From contig NZ_RWIM01000061.1 in the NCBI RefSeq assembly GCF_009764645.1, positions 37,869-101,868 on the forward strand: a stretch of 64,000 nt of DNA. Reading direction: 5' to 3'. Below, piece after piece: positions 43,906-51,799 of this stretch; within the stretch, counting starts at the first letter, position 1, and each line of letters begins with the position of its first letter. The position numbers were made by a program, and so were the translations under genes. The stretch is from Pseudomonas sp. PB106. GTDB lineage: Bacteria; Pseudomonadota; Gammaproteobacteria; Pseudomonadales; Pseudomonadaceae. A model generated the notes under the pieces. It was not told the origin of the DNA. It did not search any database and was given only the letters and a program-made list of their open reading frames with translations.

Positions 43906-44411
43906 GCATTGACTCGAATTAGTGCTGACATCGGGATGTTAAAGCACCGGTTCTCATCTGTGACTGACAATTGGTAACATTTGCGCGGATTTTAGACGTG
44001 TCTCGCGAGTTTTCTAACAATAATTAAGCTTTTCAGGCTTTTAGTTGCTTTTCTCGGAGCTGTGAACTACTGAATAGATGGTGGCGATATGCAATGGTGC
44101 CACTATTTTGAGTCTATTGCGATGGCTTTGTCTATGTCCTTTTGCCATTGTATGGCCATCCCTGATTAATGTGATACTGATCACACTTTGTCGGCAGAGC
44201 AACTTTTTTCTGTAGTGAGCCCTAAATATTTTCTGCGTAGTTCGTCAGCCGACGATTACTAACATGCCTTGAGTGTGTCTTTTAATAAGACGTAATCTTT
44301 GTGGCTGATGAACTTTTGCATTTATGTATGTCAATGGTTTCACTGCAGATACTCAACCCCTGAGTGTTGTTACCCGGTCGCTCGCCCAAAGAGCGCACTG
44401 ACGGAGGATTA
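43906..44411. other. Intergenic region between second regulator and uppP
   Basis: About 500 AT-rich bases hold no supportable gene. The only clear signal is the CRP/Vfr-type palindrome at 44170-44185. Confidence 0.6.
44170..44185. promoter_or_regulatory. CRP/Vfr-type binding site
   Basis: TGTGATACTGATCACA matches TGTGA-N6-TCACA exactly. It lies 227 bp before the uppP ATG and 265 bp before the divergent regulator start, so it could serve either. Binding by a Vfr homologue is inferred. Confidence 0.55.
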
Positions 44412-45245
44412 ATGGATTTCTGGACGTTTTTTCAGGTGTTGATATTAGGTGCGGTAGAAGGCCTGACCGAATTCCTGCCGATCTCAAGTACCGGCCACCA
44501 AATCATCGTAGCCGACTTGCTGGAATTCGGCGGCGAACGCGCCATGGCGTTCAACATCATTATTCAACTCGGCGCCATCCTCGCTGTGGTCTGGGAGTTC
44601 CGCCCAAAGATCTTCAACATCGTTAAAGGCCTGCCCACCGAACGCAATGCCCAACGCTTCACCCTCAACTTGCTGATCGCCTTCCTGCCCGCCGTGGTCC
44701 TGGGCGTGCTGTTTGCCGATGCGATCCACGAATACCTGTTCAACCCAATCACCGTCGCCGTGGCACTGGTCGTCGGCGGCATCATCATGTTGTGGGCCGA
44801 ACAGCGCAGCCATGTGATCAGCGTCGATCACGTCGACGACATGCGTTGGTCTGACGCACTGAAGATCGGTTTCGTACAATGCCTGGCGATGATTCCCGGC
44901 ACCTCGCGCTCCGGCTCGACCATCATCGGCGGCCTGCTCTTCGGCCTGTCGCGCAAAGCCGCCACCGAATTCTCATTCTTCCTCGCCATGCCAACCATGG
45001 TCGGCGCCGCCGTCTACTCCGGTTACAAATACCGCGACCTGTTCCAACCCAACGACCTGCCAGTCTTCGCCCTCGGCTTCGTCACCGCATTTATCTTCGC
45101 GATGATCGCCGTGCGCGGCTTGCTCAAGTTTATTGCCAACCACAGCTATGCGGCGTTCGCGTGGTACCGGATCGCGTTCGGATTGTTGATTCTGGCGACG
45201 TGGGCGTTTGGCTGGGTCAACTGGACCGCAGCTGCGGCAGCCTGA
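44412..45245 (+). CDS. uppP: Undecaprenyl-diphosphate phosphatase
   Basis: UppP (BacA) dephosphorylates undecaprenyl diphosphate so the lipid carrier can be reused for peptidoglycan and surface polymers. It has 277 residues and about 8 helices. Motifs are [15 protein letters not shown] at the N terminus and [20 protein letters not shown] in the second half, with the catalytic Glu, Ser, His and Arg. The start is the ATG at 44412 with GGAGG 7 bases upstream. Its position beside the polysaccharide locus fits the extra demand for carrier lipid. Confidence 0.95.
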   Translation: MDFWTFFQVLILGAVEGLTEFLPISSTGHQIIVADLLEFGGERAMAFNIIIQLGAILAVVWEFRPKIFNIVKGLPTERNAQRFTLNLLIAFLPAVVLGVLFADAIHEYLFNPITVAVALVVGGIIMLWAEQRSHVISVDHVDDMRWSDALKIGFVQCLAMIPGTSRSGSTIIGGLLFGLSRKAATEFSFFLAMPTMVGAAVYSGYKYRDLFQPNDLPVFALGFVTAFIFAMIAVRGLLKFIANHSYAAFAWYRIAFGLLILATWAFGWVNWTAAAAA

Positions 45246-45253
45246 TGGCTGAC

Positions 45254-45277
45254 GCCGGGCGGAGCAATCCGCCCGGC
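45254..45277. other. GC-rich hairpin between uppP and dusA
   Basis: GCCGGGCGGA / TCCGCCCGGC is a perfect 10-bp stem with a GCAA loop between the two convergent genes. No T-run follows on either strand, so termination is only possible, not shown. Confidence 0.5.
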
Positions 45278-45296
45278 TCAGTGGAAGAGGAGGGGA

Positions 45297-46292
45297 TCAG
45301 CGCCCTTCAAGCAACTCGGCGGCCTGATCCAGCAACGCCAGCGGATCCTTGGCCTTGTGAATATCCACCGACAACAACTGACGGAATTTCCGCGCCCCCG
45401 GGAACCCCGTGCCCAAGCCCAACACATGCCGAGTGATGTGATGCATCGCCCCACCCGCCAGCAAATGCTCGGCTATATAAGGACGCAACTGCGCCAACGC
45501 CTCAGCCCGACTGATCACCGGCGCCGAACTGCCAAACAACTGCTGATCCACCTCCGCCAGCAAATACGGATTGTGATAAGCCTCACGCCCCAACATCACA
45601 CCATCGAACGTCTGCAAATGCTCATGGCAAGCCTCCATCGTCTTGATCCCGCCATTCAGCACAATCTCCAACGCCGGAAAATCCGCCTTCAACTGCGCCG
45701 CCACGTCATAACGCAACGGCGGAATGTCACGATTCTCCTTCGGCGACAACCCCTCCAGAATCGCAATCCGCGCGTGAACGGTAAAACTGGTGCACCCCGC
45801 ATCGCGCACTGTGCCGACGAAATCACACAGCTCCGCATAACTGTCCCGACCGTTGATGCCGATGCGATGCTTCACCGTCACCGGAATCGACACCGCATCA
45901 CGCATCGCCTTCACACAATCCGCCACCAGTTGCGGGTGCCCCATCAGGCACGCGCCGATCATGTTGTTCTGCACACGATCGCTTGGGCAGCCGACGTTCA
46001 GGTTTACCTCGTCGTAGCCATGCTCCTGAGCCATGCGCGCGCAGGCGGCCAGATCCAACGGAACGCTACCGCCCAACTGCAACGCGAGAGGGTGCTCGGC
46101 TTCGTTGTGACGGAGGAAACGTTCGTGATCGCCGTTGAGCAGCGCGCCGGTGGTGACCATTTCGGTGTAGAGCAGGGCGTTCTTCGACAGGAGGCGTAGG
46201 AAGAAACGGCAGTGGCGGTCAGTCCAATCCATCATTGGGGCGACGGAGAAGCGGCGGGAGAGTGGGGCGGGTGTGGCGGGAATAGGGGACAT
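45297..46292 (-). CDS. dusA: tRNA-dihydrouridine(20/20a) synthase DusA
   Basis: DusA reduces uridines 20 and 20a of the tRNA D-loop using FMN and NADPH. It has 331 residues. FSVAPMMDWTDRHCR at the start, the catalytic cysteine in NVGCPSDRVQNN, KHRIGI and the FMN-binding LNGGIKT and GVMLGREAYHNPY are all DusA-type. It is convergent with uppP. Confidence 0.95.
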   Translation of the reverse strand: MSPIPATPAPLSRRFSVAPMMDWTDRHCRFFLRLLSKNALLYTEMVTTGALLNGDHERFLRHNEAEHPLALQLGGSVPLDLAACARMAQEHGYDEVNLNVGCPSDRVQNNMIGACLMGHPQLVADCVKAMRDAVSIPVTVKHRIGINGRDSYAELCDFVGTVRDAGCTSFTVHARIAILEGLSPKENRDIPPLRYDVAAQLKADFPALEIVLNGGIKTMEACHEHLQTFDGVMLGREAYHNPYLLAEVDQQLFGSSAPVISRAEALAQLRPYIAEHLLAGGAMHHITRHVLGLGTGFPGARKFRQLLSVDIHKAKDPLALLDQAAELLEGR

Positions 46293-46505
46293 TAGGGGTA
46301 CGGAATCGGTGTGGCTGGGAGGTGGGGGAGTTTATCAGGAATGGGAGGAGGGGGCTTGGGGCAGGAATGGCAGAGTGGGTTTACAGCGTCCCACTTCTGG
46401 ACCTGCTGAGCTTGCTCAACCTGTATTGGATTGAGCGAGACAAATCCAATACAGGATTGATAGCATGTGGCTATCAATATCCACATCCTTGTAGGAACGG
46501 AATCC

Positions 46506-47168
46506 ATGTCGAAAAAAATCCATGCGTTAGTGCTTTGCCTGGGCGGCCTTGTTGGCGCTATACAGAGTGCCGTTGCAGCTGAAAATTTGTTCAAGAGCTA
46601 CGGCTACGACACCCCAATCACGAAATACACCGAGGCTGACGGTTACTATGATTGCTCGGCAGAGGTGGGCGCGCCCGCTCGGTGTATCGATGACGTGGAT
46701 TTCATTGATCAGAAATTCACCGCTGGCTTGGTGTTCAGCGGTGACAAGCTAATTATGGTTTCCCTGTTCGCGCCCTATGAGCGTGAATTGTTTGGGCGTG
46801 CCATCGGTGCGCTGGCCAATTCGTTCGGTCTGGTCGCACTGGCTGACGGCAAGTCCATGCTGGATCTCGTCGATCTGGCGGCAAAAGCTAAAAACAAGGA
46901 TGAGTACACCGCTAAACTCACCAACTACGAAAGTGTTGCTCTGAACGCCAATAATCTAACCTACTCGTTTATTGAGGGTGCCGCCTCGATCAAAGGGACC
47001 CCTAGCGTTTCTGGTTTGATGGCAGCCGCGCCTGCGAATGTCAGGGGGGCTGATCTGATTGTCACGGGCGAGGGCGAGGAATCGGTCATCATGATCAAGT
47101 TTTCTTTCCCGAAACTTGACGAGAACAAGCTTGTTGAGCAGACCAAAAAACCGGTCGAATCTTTCTGA
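46506..47168 (+). CDS. Secreted protein of unknown function
   Basis: This 220-residue protein has a signal peptide (LVLCLGGLVGAIQSAVAA|EN). The mature part has two cysteines in YYDCSAEVGAPARCIDD that may pair, then a mixed alpha/beta sequence with no domain I recognise. The ATG at 46506 has GGAACGG upstream. Base composition is lower in GC than the core genes, and the flanks hold no clear partner. It could be an accessory gene gained by transfer together with the HNH gene that follows. Confidence 0.7.
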   Translation: MSKKIHALVLCLGGLVGAIQSAVAAENLFKSYGYDTPITKYTEADGYYDCSAEVGAPARCIDDVDFIDQKFTAGLVFSGDKLIMVSLFAPYERELFGRAIGALANSFGLVALADGKSMLDLVDLAAKAKNKDEYTAKLTNYESVALNANNLTYSFIEGAASIKGTPSVSGLMAAAPANVRGADLIVTGEGEESVIMIKFSFPKLDENKLVEQTKKPVESF

Positions 47169-47452
47169 GTTTGATACTTTGGCGCTTAACACGCCTCGAT
47201 AACAGTAGAAAGGGATAGATTTGTTTGCTCATTTTTAGACGATAAATAAATCTGTCCCCATTGTTTCTCTCATTGTTCCTGAGCGTGGTCTCTGATGTTT
47301 TCCGCACTAGCATTCGATTGAATTGGGCATTTTAGCTTGGGCCGGCTTCATCGTTTGGAAGTGCCTAAAAGGTCTCAACTTATCGAAAATTATTTAGCCT
47401 TGATCAGAAAAAGGACCTATCTATTCACCCTAAAATATTCTTGGAGTGAACT

Positions 47453-48082
47453 GTGAAGCCTATAAACGTTGATCAGTTGATTGATATTAGAAACAGGCTA
47501 TATGTGGCGTTGGATAAAAAGCGCTCTGAGCGCTGGTGTCTGACGTTGTGGAGTCGCTTTATCCGTGCAAGAGATGCGTATAGCTGCGTTGTTTGCAACT
47601 CATCTAATAAAGTTCAGGCCCATCATCTTTTCAGGCGTACCCTATTGCCGCAGGCAAGATTTGAGTTGGGAAACGGAATCTCGCTTTGCCCAGAGTGCCA
47701 CAGGCTAGCGCATGATGGATTTAACGGACGCCCCGATATGAGTTTGCCGATTGGTGCCCAAGGGGGAGATGATCAAGATGAGATTGCCTTTTACTACCGG
47801 ATGTTACTTGAGTCTGCAGAATCTCAAAACTTGAGTCATGAAGAGTTTTACTCGCTGAGTAATGAGATGTTGCAATTTTTTGTGAATGTGCAAGGGTTTG
47901 AGTTTCTGCATAGGGCTGTGCTTCAGAAAAAAATAAGCGGATTAACTATGGCGTATCAGATTTGGGCACGGGCGCCTGAGGGAATGTCGTTAGCTATTTT
48001 TAAGGCAAATGTACCTGGGTTTTCTGGTGGAGAACTTCCTGAGTTTATGGTTGGTTATCCCGCCATTTTTATTTGTCGATGA
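47453..48082 (+). CDS. HNH endonuclease
   Basis: This 209-residue protein has an HNH metal-finger domain. CVVC (Cys45, Cys48) and CPEC (Cys79, Cys82) form a structural zinc site, AHH (57-58) is the catalytic histidine region, and His83/His87 follow. The C-terminal ~110 residues are of unknown type. The start is a GTG at 47453 with GGAGTG upstream. The gene is AT-richer than its surroundings and has many codons ending in A or T, signs of recent transfer. No toxin, immunity or phage genes flank it, so its role (defence, homing or toxin) is open. Confidence 0.75.
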   Translation: MKPINVDQLIDIRNRLYVALDKKRSERWCLTLWSRFIRARDAYSCVVCNSSNKVQAHHLFRRTLLPQARFELGNGISLCPECHRLAHDGFNGRPDMSLPIGAQGGDDQDEIAFYYRMLLESAESQNLSHEEFYSLSNEMLQFFVNVQGFEFLHRAVLQKKISGLTMAYQIWARAPEGMSLAIFKANVPGFSGGELPEFMVGYPAIFICR

Positions 48083-48270
48083 TTTTTCTTAGATGCCTAT
48101 TAAAACTCATATTTCCGATTTCGAAAGTGACATGGAGGTAGCTTTTCTTCATCTGTTTAAATCAGTTTACGTTTAGTCATAATGCCTTACACCATCTTGC
48201 GCCTCCCCCTACACCTAAGACAGAATCCCCCGGCTTGTACGTCTAGCACGCACGCTCTATCGTCGCCACA

Positions 48271-48466
48271 TCACTAAAAACCAGTGATCGGGTTTGGTAG
48301 CCCGCTTCGTGTCTAGATGCATCGCATCATCAATTTCAGTCGCTTTCGCAGGACTCGGATTTCATGGTGGTCATGCGTGGGGCCCATTCGTGGGCGCCGG
48401 GTTCTAGTGCGACCGGTCTACCAACCCGCGTATGGCCGCCACCCATCGTTTGGTAGCGTGGGTGAT
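48271..48466 (+). ncRNA. Candidate structured leader RNA of the DUF6124 gene
   Basis: Several complementary pairs are nested here. TCACT/AGTGA form a hairpin at 48271-48287. GGGTTTGGTAGCC (48290-48302) pairs over ~110 bases with GGTCTACCAACCC (48415-48427), enclosing a hairpin near 48380-48396 (GGCCCA/TGGGC). CACCCA (48440-48445) pairs with TGGGTG (48459-48464) just before the gene. I recall closely similar leaders before related genes in other Pseudomonas genomes. It may be a cis-regulatory or stand-alone RNA. Confidence 0.5.
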
Positions 48467-48501
48467 GGCTCCTTTTAGTAATCGCGCTAGAGGTTCCATC
48501 T

Positions 48502-48864
48502 ATGTTCAAAGTAACGCCCAATCCGCCGGACACCGATCCCGCATCCCCCTACGAATCCCTCAACTCCAAAAAACTCCACGAAGCCGCCGAGCGCGCGCTC
48601 GATCACTATCTCCTTCCCGCCGGCCACATCATGGCCAGCGTCAACGAGCCCGAGCGCATGTACCTAGCCAATCCAAAGTACGACACCGAATCCCTGCTCG
48701 CCAACGCCAGCGAAACCTTGGGTTCCGCCTCGGAAATGCTCATCAACTTCGCCGCTACGCTCGATCTCTCGCACCGCAAAACCGCGCTGGGTATCGCGCA
48801 GGTGGTGATGCTGGGGGAGTTGGCGGTGAATCAGGCGTTGGATAACGTTGAGGTGAAGGCGTAA
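48502..48864 (+). CDS. DUF6124 (formerly DUF3077) family protein
   Basis: This 120-residue cytosolic protein starts MFKVTPNPP, the typical start of this Pseudomonas family, which usually occurs in several copies per genome. Other conserved parts are KLHEAAERALDHYL, the ETLGSASEMLINFAATLD helix and a C-terminal helix. No catalytic motif is visible and no function is known. GAGG lies 8 bases before the ATG. It is preceded by the candidate structured RNA. Confidence 0.8.
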   Translation: MFKVTPNPPDTDPASPYESLNSKKLHEAAERALDHYLLPAGHIMASVNEPERMYLANPKYDTESLLANASETLGSASEMLINFAATLDLSHRKTALGIAQVVMLGELAVNQALDNVEVKA

Positions 48865-48910
48865 AAGCACGCACCTCTTTGGCGGCGGGTTGCCGTCGTC
48901 AAAGAGGGAT

Positions 48911-49279
48911 TCAGTCCGATTGTTTGAGGTGGGCTGAAAGCTCTTTCCAGGCTTCCTTGTAGTTGAACCGCAACCAAGCCACGTGCAGGCGATAAAGCTT
49001 TTGCCGAATCCAGCTTCTGTTCTTCTCCCGCAACATTTCCTCGATATCTCGATTCAACTCATCGCTTTGGAATCCCGTCCAGATCGGAGGTAACGGCCCT
49101 GCAAGGTTCCAGGCGCAGACGACGGCAACTTCCGAATACAAAATCTCTTTGACCTGTTCCGAATCGTAGCCTTCGACTTGTCTGGCGATGTAGGGGAAAT
49201 CCACTGCGATGTCGACAAAGATCCACGACAAGGCGTCTCTGATTTTGTACAGGTCGGCAGGACTCAGTTCACGTTCCAA
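48911..49279 (-). CDS. DUF7079-like small protein
   Basis: This cytosolic protein of ~122 residues has helices such as ALSWIFVDIAVDFPYIARQV and a central VVCAWNLAGPLPPIWTGF, which I recognise as the pattern of DUF7079. Function is unknown. The best start is a TTG at 49279, because GGGAGG stands 6 bases upstream; the frame is open back to 49354 inside the preceding gene. It lies 17 bp after the acetyltransferase gene, so both are probably co-transcribed. Confidence 0.65.
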   Translation of the reverse strand: MERELSPADLYKIRDALSWIFVDIAVDFPYIARQVEGYDSEQVKEILYSEVAVVCAWNLAGPLPPIWTGFQSDELNRDIEEMLREKNRSWIRQKLYRLHVAWLRFNYKEAWKELSAHLKQSD

Positions 49280-49296
49280 ACGCAGGCCTCCCGATT

Positions 49297-49848
49297 TTAA
49301 ACGGCGTTGAGCCGGTTGATTACCGGCGCCAGAGCAGGGCGCCTGTTCAGCCATTCCTCTTTGGTAATCCCCAACAAAACCACGTCCACCCGAACCCCAT
49401 CCTTCACGACGTTCTGCCGCCGAACACCCTCAACCTCAAACCCGAACTTCTGGTGCATCTTCACCACCGCCGCATTCATCGCCAGCACTTCACAATTCAG
49501 CTTTTCCAACCCCGCCACGCCAAACGCGTAATCGAGCATCCAGAATTCGACCACGCTGCCCAAGCCCTTTCCCTGCAACCCGACATCCAGATAAAACGCC
49601 CAATCCGCGCTCTTGTGCAAAACGTTGATCGCATTCAACGAAACAACCCCGACGGCCTGCTCATCCTTGATCACCACAAACACCTGCTGGCGTGGGTTGC
49701 CCTGCAAAGAGGCCAGCCAATTCGCATGTTCCTGCTCACTGATTTCATGCGAGGTGTACATGAACTTACGCACGTCCGGCTGATTGCGCAGGGTGCGGAC
49801 GTGGGCCTGGACAGCAGGGCTGGCGTCGGTGAGGGGCAGGAATTGCAT
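49297..49848 (-). CDS. GNAT N-acetyltransferase (PseH-like)
   Basis: This 183-residue acetyltransferase has the acetyl-CoA-binding loop of the GNAT family in LQGKGLGSVVEFWMLDYAF. The segments DWAFYLDVGL and KLNCEVLAMN match PseH, the enzyme that acetylates UDP-4-amino-4,6-dideoxy-N-acetyl-altrosamine in pseudaminic acid synthesis. No other pseudaminic acid gene is present in the window, so the true substrate may differ. AAGGAA precedes the ATG. Confidence 0.75.
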   Translation of the reverse strand: MQFLPLTDASPAVQAHVRTLRNQPDVRKFMYTSHEISEQEHANWLASLQGNPRQQVFVVIKDEQAVGVVSLNAINVLHKSADWAFYLDVGLQGKGLGSVVEFWMLDYAFGVAGLEKLNCEVLAMNAAVVKMHQKFGFEVEGVRRQNVVKDGVRVDVVLLGITKEEWLNRRPALAPVINRLNAV

Positions 49849-49983
49849 GGGGAGTTCCTTGTCGGCGGGTAAGCGATTCTGAACCGGCGCTGTCGATCAG
49901 CAAAGTTTCATCTTGCCGCGTGCGGCGCAGGCCTAGGATGTTGGCACAAGTTCGTCGCTATTCACTCCGAGGGGAATCGTGCC

Positions 49984-50196
49984 ATGCGCCTTAATGTCGT
50001 CAAAGTGCTGTTGATTGCTGCAGCGGTATCGGTGTTGAGTGCCTGTTCCGGCGCGGGTGGTTTGACCACCACCAGTTGTTTCTCCAGCGACTGTCAGTCG
50101 CCGGAGGCTCGCAACGTCAATACCTTGAAGTTTGGTGGCAACAGTATTGGCAGCAGTCTCAATCAGTACATTTCCGGCATGTTGCATGACGATTGA
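49984..50196 (+). CDS. Small lipoprotein of unknown function
   Basis: This 70-residue product has a lipoprotein signal (AAVSVLSAC, Cys21) and a short mature part with two further cysteines (SCFSSDC). No family recognised. GAGGGGA stands 10 bases before the ATG. It is convergent with the next gene, with 3 bp between the stops. Confidence 0.65.
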   Translation: MRLNVVKVLLIAAAVSVLSACSGAGGLTTTSCFSSDCQSPEARNVNTLKFGGNSIGSSLNQYISGMLHDD

Positions 50197-50199
50197 GGA

Positions 50200-50991
50200 C
50201 TACTGCGCGGCAGGTACGGCAATCCACTCGCTCAGGGTTTGCTGATACTTGCCAGTCACCTTGCTTAGGTGCAGCCACTGATCGACATACAGTTTCCAGC
50301 TGATGTCATCGCGCGGCAGCAAGTAAGCCTTTTCCCCGTACTGCATGTACTGATGCGGATTGACCGCGCACAACCCCGGTTTGAGTTTCTGCTGGTACAG
50401 CGCTTCCGAGGCGTCGGTGATCATCACGTCGGCCTTGTTGTCCAGCAGTTGCTGGAAGATCGTTACGTTGTCGTGCAGGGCTAGTTGCGCCTTGGGCAGG
50501 AACGCGTGGACGAAGGCTTCGTTGGTGCCGCCGGCGGGTTCGACCAGGCGCACGTTGGCTTGGTTGATTTGCTCGACAGTCTGGTACTTGCTGACATCGG
50601 CGCAGCGCACCAGCGGGATCTTGCCGTCGGTGTCGAGGGTGTTGCTGAAGTAGGCTTTTTTCTGCCGCTCCAGCGTCACCGAAATACCGCCCATGCCGAT
50701 GTCGCACTTGCCGGCCTGCATGTCCGGCATCAGAGTTTTCCAGGTGGTTTGCACCCATTGCACTTTGACCCCGAGGCTGTCGGCCAGCGAGCGTGCCATG
50801 GCGATGTCGATGCCTTCGAAATCGCCGTCGGGGCGTTTGAAGGTGTAGGGCTTGTAGTCGCCTGTGGTGCAGACGCGCAGTTCGCCTTGTTGTTGGAGGG
50901 TGTCGAGGTGTGAAGGGGGTTCTTGCGCCTGAACGGCGGTGGCCAATGTGAGCGCACCGCAGAGGATCATCGTGCTTTTTAGCGTTGTCAT
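50200..50991 (-). CDS. Periplasmic PheC-like protein (cyclohexadienyl dehydratase or solute-binding protein)
   Basis: This 263-residue protein has a signal peptide (LTLATAVQA|QEPP) and the type II periplasmic binding fold. It shares with P. aeruginosa PheC the segments TTGDYKPYTF, GGTNEAF, DNVTIFQQLLDNKADVMITDASEA, LCAVNP and EKAYLLPRDD. PheC converts prephenate and arogenate to phenylpyruvate and phenylalanine in the periplasm. Alternatively it is an amino-acid binding protein, but no transporter genes are adjacent. The start at 50991 gives MTTLKSTMIL; the longer frame to 51150 overlaps the next gene. Confidence 0.65.
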   Translation of the reverse strand: MTTLKSTMILCGALTLATAVQAQEPPSHLDTLQQQGELRVCTTGDYKPYTFKRPDGDFEGIDIAMARSLADSLGVKVQWVQTTWKTLMPDMQAGKCDIGMGGISVTLERQKKAYFSNTLDTDGKIPLVRCADVSKYQTVEQINQANVRLVEPAGGTNEAFVHAFLPKAQLALHDNVTIFQQLLDNKADVMITDASEALYQQKLKPGLCAVNPHQYMQYGEKAYLLPRDDISWKLYVDQWLHLSKVTGKYQQTLSEWIAVPAAQ

Positions 50992-51049
50992 TGTGATCGG
51001 GCTTCTGAGACGGAAGGTCGCCCAGTGTAGTGAAAGACTTTCGTGAGTG

Positions 51050-51697
51050 TCATCCAGCCCGGACAAGGCGATCGGCCAGATCCCGAGCCTGTTGTGAGGC
51101 AAGCGATCGCGCGTTGCGGTCGATGTCTTCGCCAAGAATGGTTTTTTCAACGATCAGCGCGTGCACATCGGTGATCCCGATAAATTCGAGCCAGGCTTCC
51201 ATATAAGGTTTCTGAAAGTCGAAACGCTCCGCTGGCGTGGTCGATTGCGCGGAAAAATCCAGGCCTCGGGCATAGGCGAGTACAGCGGTTTTGCCTTGCA
51301 GCATGCCTTGCGGGCCACGCTCTGGGTCGAAGCTGAAGAGGATGTCTTTCTGCGACACCAGGTCGATGTAATGCTTGAGTTTGTACGGAATGCCGTAATT
51401 CCACAGCGGCACCGACATCACCAGAATGTCGGCACGATGCAGGTGGGCGGCCAGTGCTTCGAGGTCTTCCCAGACCGATTGTTGGGCCGGTGTGCGCGGT
51501 ATCCCGGCGAGGCCGGCGTACTTGGCGCTCATGGCGTCTTCACCGAATTCCGGTAACTGCAGACTCCACAGATCCAGGGTTTCGACGTGTGTCTGCGGAT
51601 GATGCTGGACGTAGCGATCAATGAAGTTACCAGCCACTTGCAGTGACGCGGAGCGTTGTTTGCGCGGCGAGCATTCGATGTGCAGAAGGGTGGTCAC
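51050..51697 (-). CDS. azoR: FMN-dependent NADH-azoreductase
   Basis: This flavodoxin-fold enzyme of ~215 residues reduces quinones and azo compounds. Motifs are LLHIECSPRKQRSAS (FMN phosphate site), VMSVPLWNYGIPYKLKHYID and the glycine-containing RGLDF segment. I place the start at the GTG at 51697 (MTTLLHIEC) with GAGG 7 bases upstream; the ATG at 51712 is an in-frame alternative. It is divergent from a LysR gene, the usual layout for regulator and target. Confidence 0.82.
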   Translation of the reverse strand: MTTLLHIECSPRKQRSASLQVAGNFIDRYVQHHPQTHVETLDLWSLQLPEFGEDAMSAKYAGLAGIPRTPAQQSVWEDLEALAAHLHRADILVMSVPLWNYGIPYKLKHYIDLVSQKDILFSFDPERGPQGMLQGKTAVLAYARGLDFSAQSTTPAERFDFQKPYMEAWLEFIGITDVHALIVEKTILGEDIDRNARSLASQQARDLADRLVRAG

Positions 51698-51799
51698 GTT
51701 GAGCCTCGGCATTTCGGGGAGAGATTGCGAGGCATTGCAACATAGCGCGCTTCAAACTATAAATCGTAAATAATTCGCCAATTGATCACGTAACTAACT

